Shown in pieces: positions 1 to 7,086 of a DNA stretch of 41,322 bases (its first letter is position 1; the number at the start of each line of letters is the position of its first letter). The position numbers were made by a program, and so were the translations under genes. Source of the DNA: an uncultured Lentisphaerota bacterium (GTDB lineage: Bacteria; Verrucomicrobiota; Kiritimatiellia; CAIQIC01); assembly GCA_903896925.1 (NCBI GenBank), contig CAITZM010000113.1, forward strand, positions 1-41,322. Direction: 5' to 3'. The notes below the pieces were generated by a model. It saw only the letters and a list, made by a program, of their open reading frames with translations, did no database searches and was not told the origin of the DNA.

Positions 1-191
1 ACCGGGGCGTCGGCGGGTAGGCCCAGCTTGGTCTTAGCCAAGGCCACCGCTTCCAGCACGCGCGCTTGGGCGCCGGCTGGCACATTGACCAGACGGATTT
101 TCCCGCCGGTACTGAACGCCAGCTTCCAGTTCGTGTTGCTCAATTCCAACGCCAGATATAGACTCACTTCGCTATGCAGTACTGCGGTCAT
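1..191 (-). CDS. IS110-family transposase, N-terminal part (runs off the window)
   Basis: The minus-strand frame opens at an ATG at 191 and stays open to the window edge (63 codons visible). An AAGGA ribosome-binding site lies about 6 bp upstream. The N-terminus (LYLALELSNTNWKLAFS, then VNVPAGAQ and AKTKLGLP) resembles from memory the start of the IS110 transposase subgroup that has LALELS where other members have the first acidic catalytic residue of the DEDD domain. IS110 elements move by a RuvC-like DEDD transposase and usually lack long terminal inverted repeats; none is visible here. The catalytic remainder and C-terminal domain lie outside the window, so it cannot be said whether the element is intact. 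It could be a solitary remnant. Confidence 0.6.
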   Translation of the reverse strand, partial: MTAVLHSEVSLYLALELSNTNWKLAFSTGGKIRLVNVPAGAQARVLEAVALAKTKLGLPADAP

Positions 192-348
192 GTCGAGTTC
201 CTTTCGTTTGGTTTTAACACTGCCCAACGAAGCGGATTTTACTCAAACCGCACGTCCTGCATAGCATCTCCCGTTGCGGAGCGCGTTACCGGGATTGGGT
301 TTGCGGGGCTGGGAAACCCCGCCCACAAAGAGCGGTGAGGTGGCGCGG

Positions 349-1671
349 CTAGCGGGCGGCGGGCTTGGGCTTCTTTTGCTCGGCCTTCTCGCCTGCTTCC
401 AGCCGCAACTGTTTCCTGGCCTCGGGGCTGTCGGGATTCAGCCGGACAAATTCCTCGCGCAGCTTGACGGTCTCCCCTTCAAAGTGCACTCCGCCGCCCT
501 CGTCGGCCAGCTTGCTGACGGTCTGCTTGAGGTAGCTGCCCGGACTCACCAGTTTCCCGGCCTCGATATCGGCTTCGGTGATTTTCGCGAGCAGGATTTC
601 CTGCATGTCCATCTTGTAGCGCCCGCGATCGTAAATGACGTAGATCGGGCCCTCTTTGCATTCCACCGCGTCGGGGTAGCTGACCGACTCCCGTTCATCC
701 AGCACGAGCTTGTGCGGCCAGGTACGGCCCTCATCCTTGGACAGCATGGCGGTCATGTTCGAGCGGGCCTTGGGATGGTCGTTGACCACCAGCAGCAGGT
801 TTCCGGAGGGCAGGCGCCGGAAGAAAAAGCGCGTGCCGACACTGAACTTTCGGGTGAAGGGTTCCAGTTCCCTCCAGGTCTTGCCGCCGTCCTTCGATTC
901 CGCCTGGCCGATGCCATAGGTCGTGCGCGCCAACATCCAGAGCGTCTTGTCTTTGCGTTCAACGACCATGTGTTCGGCAAAAACGGAGTCCTTGAAAAAG
1001 CTGCAGCCCACATCCTCAAACGGTTTTCCGTACCCGGCGAACCGATACACATGCCCGCCCCGGGTCAGGCTGGGGTCGCCTTGGATGACCTGGCGGCAGT
1101 CGAACATATGGAGCCAGCTGCCGTCGGCCAAGACGACGGGTTTGTTGAGCGTACCGCCGCCGCGGCCGGCCAGGACCGGCGCGTTCCAGACAGGCTTCGC
1201 CGCGTTCGGGTCATCCGTGCAAAACCCCCAGCAGGTGCCACTGACGTCGTCAGGCACCTTCATGTTGCGGTTGACAAACCACCACATCTTCCCGTTGGGG
1301 TCGGTCCAGAGCAGCGGGTCGCCGGTATCCGCATTCAGGAAATTCCGGCTCGGGTCGTAAACTGCGACCGGCTTCGACCACGTCTTCCCGTCGTCAGCGC
1401 TCGTGACGAGTACGTCGTAATTCTGCCCCTTGCCCTCCCCCAGCAGGCCGGTGTACCAGGTGGCCCACAGGCGGCCGTTGGGCGCCCGCGTGATACCGGG
1501 GATGCCCTGCCAGATCCGCACCCGCGCCCAGTAATGGGGACCGGGCAGGAGTTCCAGATAGGGCGGCGTCAGGGCCGTGATCTGCAACGCCTCGGCCATG
1601 CCCGCCTGCGCGGGCACACCGTTCGCAAGCAGGGCCAGACCGAACCCCGCGAGAACGAGGAGTGTTTTCAT
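349..1671 (-). CDS. Secreted sialidase-like BNR/Asp-box protein
   Basis: This encodes a predicted 440-aa exported six-bladed beta-propeller of the sialidase superfamily (GH33-like or a BNR paralogue of unknown substrate). The chosen ATG at 1671 starts a clear signal peptide (MKTLLVLAGFGLALLANG, cleavage near AQA-G). The open frame extends upstream to 1812, but that extension lacks signal-peptide character. Three Asp boxes are visible: SADDGKTW, SKDGGKTW and SKDEGRTW. The canonical RIP motif of true sialidases is not obvious; the matching place reads GIPGITRAPNGRLW, so sialic acid specificity is uncertain. The tail is Lys/Ala-rich. The ribosome-binding site is weak, and a 36-codon ORF ends by ATGA overlap at the start codon, so translation may be coupled. 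It is divergent from the cassette starting at 2026. Confidence 0.75.
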   Translation of the reverse strand: MKTLLVLAGFGLALLANGVPAQAGMAEALQITALTPPYLELLPGPHYWARVRIWQGIPGITRAPNGRLWATWYTGLLGEGKGQNYDVLVTSADDGKTWSKPVAVYDPSRNFLNADTGDPLLWTDPNGKMWWFVNRNMKVPDDVSGTCWGFCTDDPNAAKPVWNAPVLAGRGGGTLNKPVVLADGSWLHMFDCRQVIQGDPSLTRGGHVYRFAGYGKPFEDVGCSFFKDSVFAEHMVVERKDKTLWMLARTTYGIGQAESKDGGKTWRELEPFTRKFSVGTRFFFRRLPSGNLLLVVNDHPKARSNMTAMLSKDEGRTWPHKLVLDERESVSYPDAVECKEGPIYVIYDRGRYKMDMQEILLAKITEADIEAGKLVSPGSYLKQTVSKLADEGGGVHFEGETVKLREEFVRLNPDSPEARKQLRLEAGEKAEQKKPKPAAR

Positions 1672-1778
1672 AGACGAGCGCTTTTCAAGGTGAGGTGTGA
1701 CCGGGCAGCGGTGTCGCGGGATCCCAACAAGGGGACGGGATGTCGATTCACAACCGACTGATGACAGGAGAATTTCAT
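1668..1778 (-). CDS. Possible 36-aa leader ORF coupled to the sialidase-like gene
   Basis: The frame begins with an ATG 5 bp after a good -10 element (AGAATT, 1784-1789) and encodes 36 residues starting MKFSCHQSVVNRHP. Its TGA overlaps the ATG of the sialidase-like gene (ATGA, 1671-1668). The position right behind the promoter would make it the start of a leaderless transcript and could serve translational coupling, since the downstream gene has only a weak Shine-Dalgarno. No homology is recognised and the ORF may be fortuitous. Confidence 0.25.
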   Translation of the reverse strand: MKFSCHQSVVNRHPVPLLGSRDTAARSHLTLKSARL

Positions 1779-1783
1779 GCGCT

Positions 1784-1812
1784 AATTCTTTCGGACCGCG
1801 CGGCAAAGTCAA
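1784..1812 (-). promoter_or_regulatory. Promoter of the sialidase-like gene
   Basis: On the minus strand TTGACT (1812-1807) is followed after exactly 17 bp by AGAATT (1789-1784), a close match to a housekeeping sigma-70 promoter. Transcription would start around 1776-1779, at or next to the ATG at 1778. The inverted repeat at 1818-1848 sits directly upstream of the -35 box. Confidence 0.55.
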
Positions 1813-1817
1813 CTCCG

Positions 1818-1870
1818 TTTGGCTGTCATATGAAATACGACAGCCAAATCATACAGCGTACGACAGACAA
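1818..1870. promoter_or_regulatory. Operator-like inverted repeat with a third half-site
   Basis: TTTGGCTGTC (1818-1827) and its perfect complement GACAGCCAAA (1839-1848) are separated by 11 bp, placing equivalent bases of the arms about two helical turns apart. A further half-site in direct orientation, TACGACAGACAA (1859-1870), repeats TACGACAGCCAA (1836-1847) 23 bp downstream. The array lies immediately upstream of the -35 box of the sialidase-like promoter and between two divergent units. That layout fits a dimeric transcription factor site, most simply an activator. The regulator is unknown. Confidence 0.55.
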
Positions 1871-2025
1871 CTCCGCCCGCTGTCCCTATCGTGCCGCCTA
1901 TGAATTTGCGAGAAATTTGGCCCGATAGCCAGCACCCCTTCCCTGAGCATCACCCGGCAGCCCTGCTCCCTCCATTTTTCGTCCGAAAAGCAGCGTAACC
2001 CGATCAAAAAATAAGGAGTACAACC

Positions 2026-4236
2026 ATGGCGATTAACATGCAAGGCCCGTGGACTGTCGCAGTCAAGTATCTCGAACCCTTCGAGGCACCCCAGCGTTTC
2101 ATCATCTCCGGAGCCGCCACGGGCAACGGCACCTACGACGTGACCGCCACGACGCCGCCCGTGTACGTCACGGGCACCCATTGGAGCCTCAAAATTCAGA
2201 TGAAACGAGGCAAGGTCTTCCTCGATTCACCCGACAAGCTCACCTTCCCGGTGGTGACCAACGGGAACTATGTACTCGAGATTCAATCCAATGTGCCAGC
2301 CGACGATCCGGACTGGGACGACTTGATCCTGACATGTTCGACACCTGTGACCCTGGAAGATTATCTTGTTTACGGCAATGTGAGTTACTATTCCAGCGGC
2401 TGCCTCTTCAACCCCTGTCAGCTGCCGCATCTGGTCATCGAAACGCCGGCGGCGTTGGCGGCCGCCCTCCGGAACCCGACCTTGCGCGTGCCCATCGAGA
2501 AGCTCTATCCCAACCGTTTGCGCTGGCCTGATCCGCCGCCGCCAGGGCCACAGCCCGATCCGGCACCGTTCGTGCCGCTGGTCGTCCCCCTGCGGGAAAT
2601 GACGGCGATCCCGGCCCAAACCGGTCAAATTTTCAAGCTCAGCGCCGCGACCAAAGCAAACGCACGCGCCTCCACCGCGGACACCGCCCAGTCGCCGGCC
2701 GTGCTGAGCGGGTCGTTCACCGTCCCCAATCCGACCGCTGCGGTCGTCGACTTTGACCGGCTGGCGGTGGCGAAGATTGTCGATGGCCTGCACTTGTTCT
2801 GTGCGACGGGTCCGCTGCCCGGCGTGGTGCTGCGGTTCATGGAATACGACCGGACCAGCGCTGAACTCGCCGGCGGCGCCTACTCAGGCACCGGCGCGCG
2901 CGAAAAGCTGGGCGTGTGTGCGACGGATACCAACGGCAACTATGTGTTCCGTTTCAGCCGGACGCTGGCCCAGTACCTCCAGGAGGTGTCCGTGGATACC
3001 GCGCCGGGCGAAACGGCCCTGACCCAGCTCCTGCCGGACCTGCTCGTACAACTGCTCTCGTTCGCGCCGTCCAGTCCGGTCGGCTACTGCTACGAAAGCG
3101 CGCCCTATTGGAACGTTCCGTTCCTCAAGCATATCAACATCTGCGTGCCGCAGTCCGTAGCGCCGATGCCGACCGCCTGCCAGGGCGGGAACGCAATTCA
3201 AGCCATCGGCAATATCTTCATCGGTGCGCCGCAGCCGGACGGCTCGCGGGTGGGCTACAGCAACTACCTGGGCGCGGCCGGCCGGATCACGTCCCGCAGC
3301 TCACTGGCGGGCACGCCTGACGCACAGTGCGCCGCCTGGGCCGGGCTGCTCGACCTGTTCGCCTGCTTCACGGACCATCCCGAGGTCACGCAATACACCA
3401 TCCGGTATCGCACCCCCGGCGCAGGCTGGATGTCATTCCAAGAATACTACAGTCACCCGGAAGTGGCGAAGATCGCCCTCCCCTGGTACAGCGGCACGAA
3501 AGTGGGGCCCTTCAACCGGGCGCTGACGGTGGATGGAGTGGCGAATACGAGCGTGCCGGCCTATGACAATATCGAAAATAACGAGGCTTTTGTCCTGACC
3601 CATCGCAACCGCAAGGGCTGGATCTCCAGCTGGATCTATCCCGCGGTCCACACCACCCTCTACGGGGCGCGCCGCTATGGCACGGTTGAGTTCTGGATTG
3701 AAGGCTACACGACCGCCGGCGCCCGCGTCGCCGGCGCGGAAGACCGGATCGCGCTGTACATCGACAACAACGGCCCTGACTTCAACATCGCGTCGGTTGC
3801 CATGCAGGCCCAGACGGGCGGGGACTGCGCGCTGTTCAACCTCAACGGTCAGGCCGCGACGCCCTTGACCGTGAAATTCCGGGCCAACCAGTTGGAAGGC
3901 TTCCTGAGCAGCTTCGCCCTGACGGTCAGGAAAGGCAATATCGGCGGCCTCGTGATCGACGACAACGGCCCAGGCCTCATCGCGGCCGCCTACGTGCATG
4001 GAGACGACCTGCTGTGCAGCGCGCTGATCGGCACCCTCAACGATCCGGTCAGCGACGGCGACGGCTATGTCATCGCCGACATTGTGCCGCACAACGGGCT
4101 CTGGCTCGCGCCCGGCCAACCCTTCTGCACGTTCGCCGTGCAGTTGAGCTGCGCCATGCGCAAGACCAACGGGTACAACAACGCCATCCAATCGTATGGC
4201 ACGACGGAATACCTGCTGGGCATTCAGGCTACGTAG
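2026..4236 (+). CDS. Conserved-looking hypothetical protein, 736 aa, first gene of a cassette
   Basis: A strong ribosome-binding site (AAGGAG, 9 bp before ATG) and the following overlapping-style gene order support this as a real gene. The product has no signal peptide or membrane segment and looks beta-rich. An N-terminal domain (about 1-110) ends with an acidic DDPDWDDLILTC motif reminiscent of calcium-binding beta-sandwiches. Then come a Cys-containing segment (GCLFNPC), a Pro-rich linker (about 165-185), a stretch DTNGNYVFRFSRTL like carboxypeptidase-regulatory or dockerin-type loops, and a long C-terminal beta-rich region with NNGPDF and DDNGPG repeats. Phage- or particle-like structural roles are conceivable because DUF1360 genes often lie in such neighbourhoods, but no function can be assigned from sequence. 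Confidence 0.75.
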   Translation: MAINMQGPWTVAVKYLEPFEAPQRFIISGAATGNGTYDVTATTPPVYVTGTHWSLKIQMKRGKVFLDSPDKLTFPVVTNGNYVLEIQSNVPADDPDWDDLILTCSTPVTLEDYLVYGNVSYYSSGCLFNPCQLPHLVIETPAALAAALRNPTLRVPIEKLYPNRLRWPDPPPPGPQPDPAPFVPLVVPLREMTAIPAQTGQIFKLSAATKANARASTADTAQSPAVLSGSFTVPNPTAAVVDFDRLAVAKIVDGLHLFCATGPLPGVVLRFMEYDRTSAELAGGAYSGTGAREKLGVCATDTNGNYVFRFSRTLAQYLQEVSVDTAPGETALTQLLPDLLVQLLSFAPSSPVGYCYESAPYWNVPFLKHINICVPQSVAPMPTACQGGNAIQAIGNIFIGAPQPDGSRVGYSNYLGAAGRITSRSSLAGTPDAQCAAWAGLLDLFACFTDHPEVTQYTIRYRTPGAGWMSFQEYYSHPEVAKIALPWYSGTKVGPFNRALTVDGVANTSVPAYDNIENNEAFVLTHRNRKGWISSWIYPAVHTTLYGARRYGTVEFWIEGYTTAGARVAGAEDRIALYIDNNGPDFNIASVAMQAQTGGDCALFNLNGQAATPLTVKFRANQLEGFLSSFALTVRKGNIGGLVIDDNGPGLIAAAYVHGDDLLCSALIGTLNDPVSDGDGYVIADIVPHNGLWLAPGQPFCTFAVQLSCAMRKTNGYNNAIQSYGTTEYLLGIQAT

Positions 4237-4239
4237 GCG

Positions 4240-4560
4240 ATGAGCTTCTACGGTCTGGTCCTTGGCGTCCTCGCCGTCTGGCGGATCACCCATCTGCTGT
4301 TCGGCGAGGATGGACCGTGGGATTGCTTCGTGCGGCTCCGGCGGCGGGCCGGGCCGGGGTTCTGGGGCAAGCTCCTCGACTGCTTCGCCTGCCTCAGCGT
4401 CTGGATCGCCGTGCCCTTTGCGCTGCTGCTCGGCGTGGACTGGAAGGAACGGCTGCTGTTGATTCCGGCCCTGTCCGGGGGCGCGATCCTGCTCCAGCGC
4501 CTGACCGCACCCCGGCGGGAAGTGCCCCCCGCAGAGTATGCCGAAGACCCGGAGGACTGA
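4240..4560 (+). CDS. DUF1360 small membrane protein
   Basis: This 106-aa protein starts 3 bp after the 736-aa gene, clearly in the same transcript. It matches the DUF1360 family from memory: a first membrane segment (about 2-15), the WRITHLLFGEDGPWD block, a conserved CFACLSVW motif at the start of a second membrane helix (about 48-66), and a third hydrophobic stretch (about 72-85). The C-terminus is acidic and cytosolic-looking (PAEYAEDPED). The biochemical function of the family is unknown. DUF1360 genes are seen in prophage, spore-coat and other structural clusters. Tight linkage to the two neighbours suggests a joint function. Confidence 0.75.
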   Translation: MSFYGLVLGVLAVWRITHLLFGEDGPWDCFVRLRRRAGPGFWGKLLDCFACLSVWIAVPFALLLGVDWKERLLLIPALSGGAILLQRLTAPRREVPPAEYAEDPED

Positions 4561-4561
4561 G

Positions 4562-4831
4562 ATGTCGTGCTGTGGAGGCAAGCGCCGGCAATTCTACCAA
4601 CCGCTCGCCGCCCCACCCGCCGCTGCACCGGTCACGGGCGGGGCGGCACTCCGTCCGCTTCAGGAGCTTACAGCGGCCTTTGAATATTTCGGACCCACCG
4701 GCTTGACGGCGACCGGTTCCATCACGCGTCAGCGGTATCGGTTCGATCATCCCGGCGCAACGGTCCAAGTCGATGCCAGGGACGCGCCCGCATTCGACGG
4801 TATCCCGCACCTCCGGCGCCGCCCGCGCTGA
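4562..4831 (+). CDS. Small CCGGK-motif protein of unknown function
   Basis: The ATG at 4562 lies 1 bp after the DUF1360 stop and gives an 89-aa product. It begins MSCCGGKRRQ, has an Ala/Pro linker, and then a compact conserved-looking block: FEYFGPTGLTATGSITRQRY, followed by RFDHPGATVQVDARDAPAF and ending PHLRRRPR. The vicinal cysteines could bind a metal or be acylated or oxidised. I recognise the layout (short CCGxK head, FEYxGxTGL block, Arg-rich tail) as a recurrent small-protein type but know no function for it. Overlap-like spacing makes it the third member of the cassette. Confidence 0.65.
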   Translation: MSCCGGKRRQFYQPLAAPPAAAPVTGGAALRPLQELTAAFEYFGPTGLTATGSITRQRYRFDHPGATVQVDARDAPAFDGIPHLRRRPR

Positions 4832-4862
4832 AGAGCCGTGGCATGCTGGACGGAGTGAGATC

Positions 4863-5118
4863 ATGGGCAAAGTCATCCGCAGCGGGTAAATTGTCGAGTG
4901 GTTTATTGGCGACCACCGACCGCGGCATGTGCATGTTTACACCAGCAAACGCAAGCTGATCGGCCGGCTGGATGTGGATCGCCTACTACACCGGCGAAAC
5001 TGCCGAAGTCTCGTGGTCGTTCATTCGCGAACTGCCGCCAGTGCCATCCGCCCAAGTCGCCGAGGCGCCGGCCCAGTACGGCGTGGGCCGCCGACCGACC
5101 AAGACCAAGAAGTCGTAA
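4863..5118 (+). pseudogene. Broken DUF4160-domain gene
   Basis: A start with a good GGAGTGAG ribosome-binding site at 4863 reads MGKVIRSG and then hits an in-frame TAA (4887-4889). The same frame continues with EWFIGDHRPRHVHVYTSKRK and LIGRLDVD, the hallmark PxHVHV region of DUF4160. Around 4985-4992 the coding frame jumps and continues as YYTGETAEVSWSFIREL to a stop at 5118. So one nonsense and one frameshift mutation interrupt an otherwise recognisable gene. DUF4160 proteins are commonly paired with a DUF2442 partner in toxin-antitoxin-like units; no partner is visible. Confidence 0.7.
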
Positions 5119-5144
5119 CCGCGTCTACGCGGCAGGTACGGCGG

Positions 5145-6857
5145 TCAGTGCCGATCCGCGGAGAACCGCCGGTGCAGATAGTCCCAGATCGTGCCCTGCC
5201 GCTGTTCCGGCGTGGTGGTGGCTTGCAGGGCTTCGTTGCCTTTGCCACCGGCGCGATCGAAGCGTTCCTTGAGCTGCGCCAGGTAGAGGCTGCGCGGGGT
5301 GACGTGCTGTCCGAAGTTCTGCCAACAGCCGTCGAGGCGGCCGGACAACGCCGGCCTACCCTTGCCGCCCACACAACCGAGGGCCCAGTTCTGCGCACCG
5401 GGGACACCTGGTTTCTGGCAGAGCAGCGAGGGGGCCTCGCAATTCCAGAAGACCTGGGCATTGCCCGCCCAGCCGTGACCCGACCCCATCCCGCCCCGGT
5501 CCTGCACGTGGATCTGGCCGCCCTTGACATTGTCGTAGAGCTGGCCGCAGGCCCACCGGTGATGAGGGCCGATATCGGCGTGGGTCTGCTCCGCCAAGCA
5601 GTCGAGATAAACGGACGGTCCCATGTCGTTCGGGCCGTTGACGAAATCATGCCGGCCATGGCGGGCATAGCACCGTTGGAAGAGGACATATTGACCGCCC
5701 GCGGAAAAGGAATAACGCCGGCCGCCGGTGATTTGAGACACGCTGTCGAGCATGGCGCAGTCCTGCACGGTGATCCGCGCGCAGTTCCGACCGACGCCGA
5801 CGCAGGCATAGGCGAAATGCAACGCGGTGACTTCGCGCACCCAGGCATCGACCACGCCATTCATGGCGATGGCCGTCCAGGCGTGGTCTTCATCAGCGTT
5901 TTCCTGGCCGGCCTGATAGACCGAATCCAGCCGCACCCGCTCCACCGCGGCGCCCCGCCCGCGCGGATCGGATAAACATTTGTACACCGAGCCACCGCCA
6001 TAGCACCGCTCCACGGCGCACAGGACGGGCGTATCCAGGGCCAGGAGCGCGCCGTTGACGCTGACGATCCGGGCCTGCCAGCTACGGCTATAGTCTTTCG
6101 GGTTCCACTGCTTGCCGCCCTCATGCAACACAATCTGATCCATCTTCAGATCGTGGATCCACGCCTGGTTGGCTTTCCGTTCGATCGTCACCAGGTCACC
6201 CGCCTTGAAAGAGCCTGCGTCGGCAACTTTCATTTGGCGCGACCCCAGGGGCACGACCTCGTCCAGAATGGCGTGAGCGGTCTTCTCCTGCGGGAGCTTG
6301 GCTGCTCCGCCCACATTGATCAGTGTCGGGCCTCCGCCTTCTTTGAGGGAACGCATGGTGGCGATGATGAGCGTGCCCGCGGCATCCTGGCCTTCTCCGC
6401 GCAAGGTGACCCCGGCAGGTACACGCAGGGTGGTGCCGCAGCGGTAGGTGCCGCGCAGCAACAACACGGCACCGCGCACGCCGTCCGCTGTCCGCTCGGG
6501 CGCTTGTGCCACGCGATCGATGGCCGCCTGGATGCGGGCGCTGTCGTCCTCCGAACCAGCCAACGGCTTGAGCGTCGCAACCACCGGCGCCACCGGCAAG
6601 GCGACACCGCCATGCCGGTAACCGGCCAACGCGAAATCGGGCACGGTGTTGCCAAACGCGTCGGGTGCGTAGCTCAGCCGACCATCCGGCCCCTGGCTGA
6701 CGGCTGGTTTCGCCACGCTTTCGGACCTGGTGACCGCCGCCGCCACCAGGCTGCCAGGGCGCAGCACGGCGGTCATCACCAGAAGCGCGACGAACCCGCG
6801 GCAGACAGCGGGCGCCCTCTGTCGTTGCAATAAACTCTGCGCTATCGGTTTTTCCAT
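5145..6857 (-). CDS. Secreted parallel beta-helix protein, polysaccharide-lyase-like
   Basis: This is a 570-aa exported protein. The ATG at 6857 has a CAGGAA ribosome-binding site and precedes a signal-like segment (about 15-40). The mature N-terminus contains DSARIQAAIDRVA and AVLLLRGTYRCGTTLRVPAGVTLRGEG, the typical entry of pectate-lyase-3/glycosyl-hydrolase-28-type beta-helices. The C-terminal half has regularly spaced CARITVQDCAMLD, YVLFQRCYARHGRHDF and VYLDCLAEQTHADIGPHHRW strands as in DUF4955-type lyase-like proteins. It probably cleaves or binds an acidic or plant polysaccharide outside the cell; the substrate is not deducible. A TATGAT -10-like element lies about 30 bp upstream of the ATG. 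The two neighbours on this strand also encode secreted carbohydrate-active proteins. Confidence 0.7.
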   Translation of the reverse strand: MEKPIAQSLLQRQRAPAVCRGFVALLVMTAVLRPGSLVAAAVTRSESVAKPAVSQGPDGRLSYAPDAFGNTVPDFALAGYRHGGVALPVAPVVATLKPLAGSEDDSARIQAAIDRVAQAPERTADGVRGAVLLLRGTYRCGTTLRVPAGVTLRGEGQDAAGTLIIATMRSLKEGGGPTLINVGGAAKLPQEKTAHAILDEVVPLGSRQMKVADAGSFKAGDLVTIERKANQAWIHDLKMDQIVLHEGGKQWNPKDYSRSWQARIVSVNGALLALDTPVLCAVERCYGGGSVYKCLSDPRGRGAAVERVRLDSVYQAGQENADEDHAWTAIAMNGVVDAWVREVTALHFAYACVGVGRNCARITVQDCAMLDSVSQITGGRRYSFSAGGQYVLFQRCYARHGRHDFVNGPNDMGPSVYLDCLAEQTHADIGPHHRWACGQLYDNVKGGQIHVQDRGGMGSGHGWAGNAQVFWNCEAPSLLCQKPGVPGAQNWALGCVGGKGRPALSGRLDGCWQNFGQHVTPRSLYLAQLKERFDRAGGKGNEALQATTTPEQRQGTIWDYLHRRFSADRH

Positions 6858-6970
6858 GGGTCGGTTCCTGTGCATCAGCGTGCGCTCATCATACAACGTC
6901 CACTTCACACTCCCAGCTTTTACCCGACAGCGCGCAAGAGAGCAGGACCGGACTGTAGGTGCTGCGCTTG

Positions 6971-7016
6971 CCTGCCCAGAGCCTGCCGAGGGGCCTGCCC
7001 AGAGCCTGTCGAGGGG
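6971..7016. repeat. Two tandem 23-bp repeats of a dispersed palindromic element
   Basis: Two adjacent copies (6971-6993 and 6994-7016) differ by a single base and contain CAGAGCCTGTCGAGGGG. I recognise this core as the widespread REP-like element found in many environmental genomes, which reads PEPVEG when translated. It lies in the 230-bp gap between two convergent-ordered minus-strand genes and has no coding function. Confidence 0.6.
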
Positions 7017-7051
7017 TCGCAGTCCGTTCGCCAGGCACCCGATAAGTTCGA

Positions 7052-7072
7052 GGGCGTCGGCAAGCGACGCCC
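7052..7072. repeat. Hairpin-forming palindrome after the GH106-like gene
   Basis: GGGCGTCG (7052-7059) and CGACGCCC (7065-7072) form a perfect 8-bp stem with the 5-nt loop GCAAG. It begins 15 bp downstream of the stop codon of the minus-strand GH106-like gene. There is no T-run, so it is at best a weak terminator or an mRNA 3'-end stabiliser, and it may be another dispersed repeat. Confidence 0.45.
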
Positions 7073-7086
7073 CTACGGCGGCAGGC

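Noticed and set aside
274..1761. Long plus-strand frame of 495 codons
   Set aside because: It is antisense to the sialidase-like gene, which has a signal peptide and Asp boxes; the plus translation has no domain features.
3433..4581. Minus-strand frame of 382 codons across the cassette
   Set aside because: Antisense shadow of the 736-aa and DUF1360 genes, typical of GC-rich DNA.
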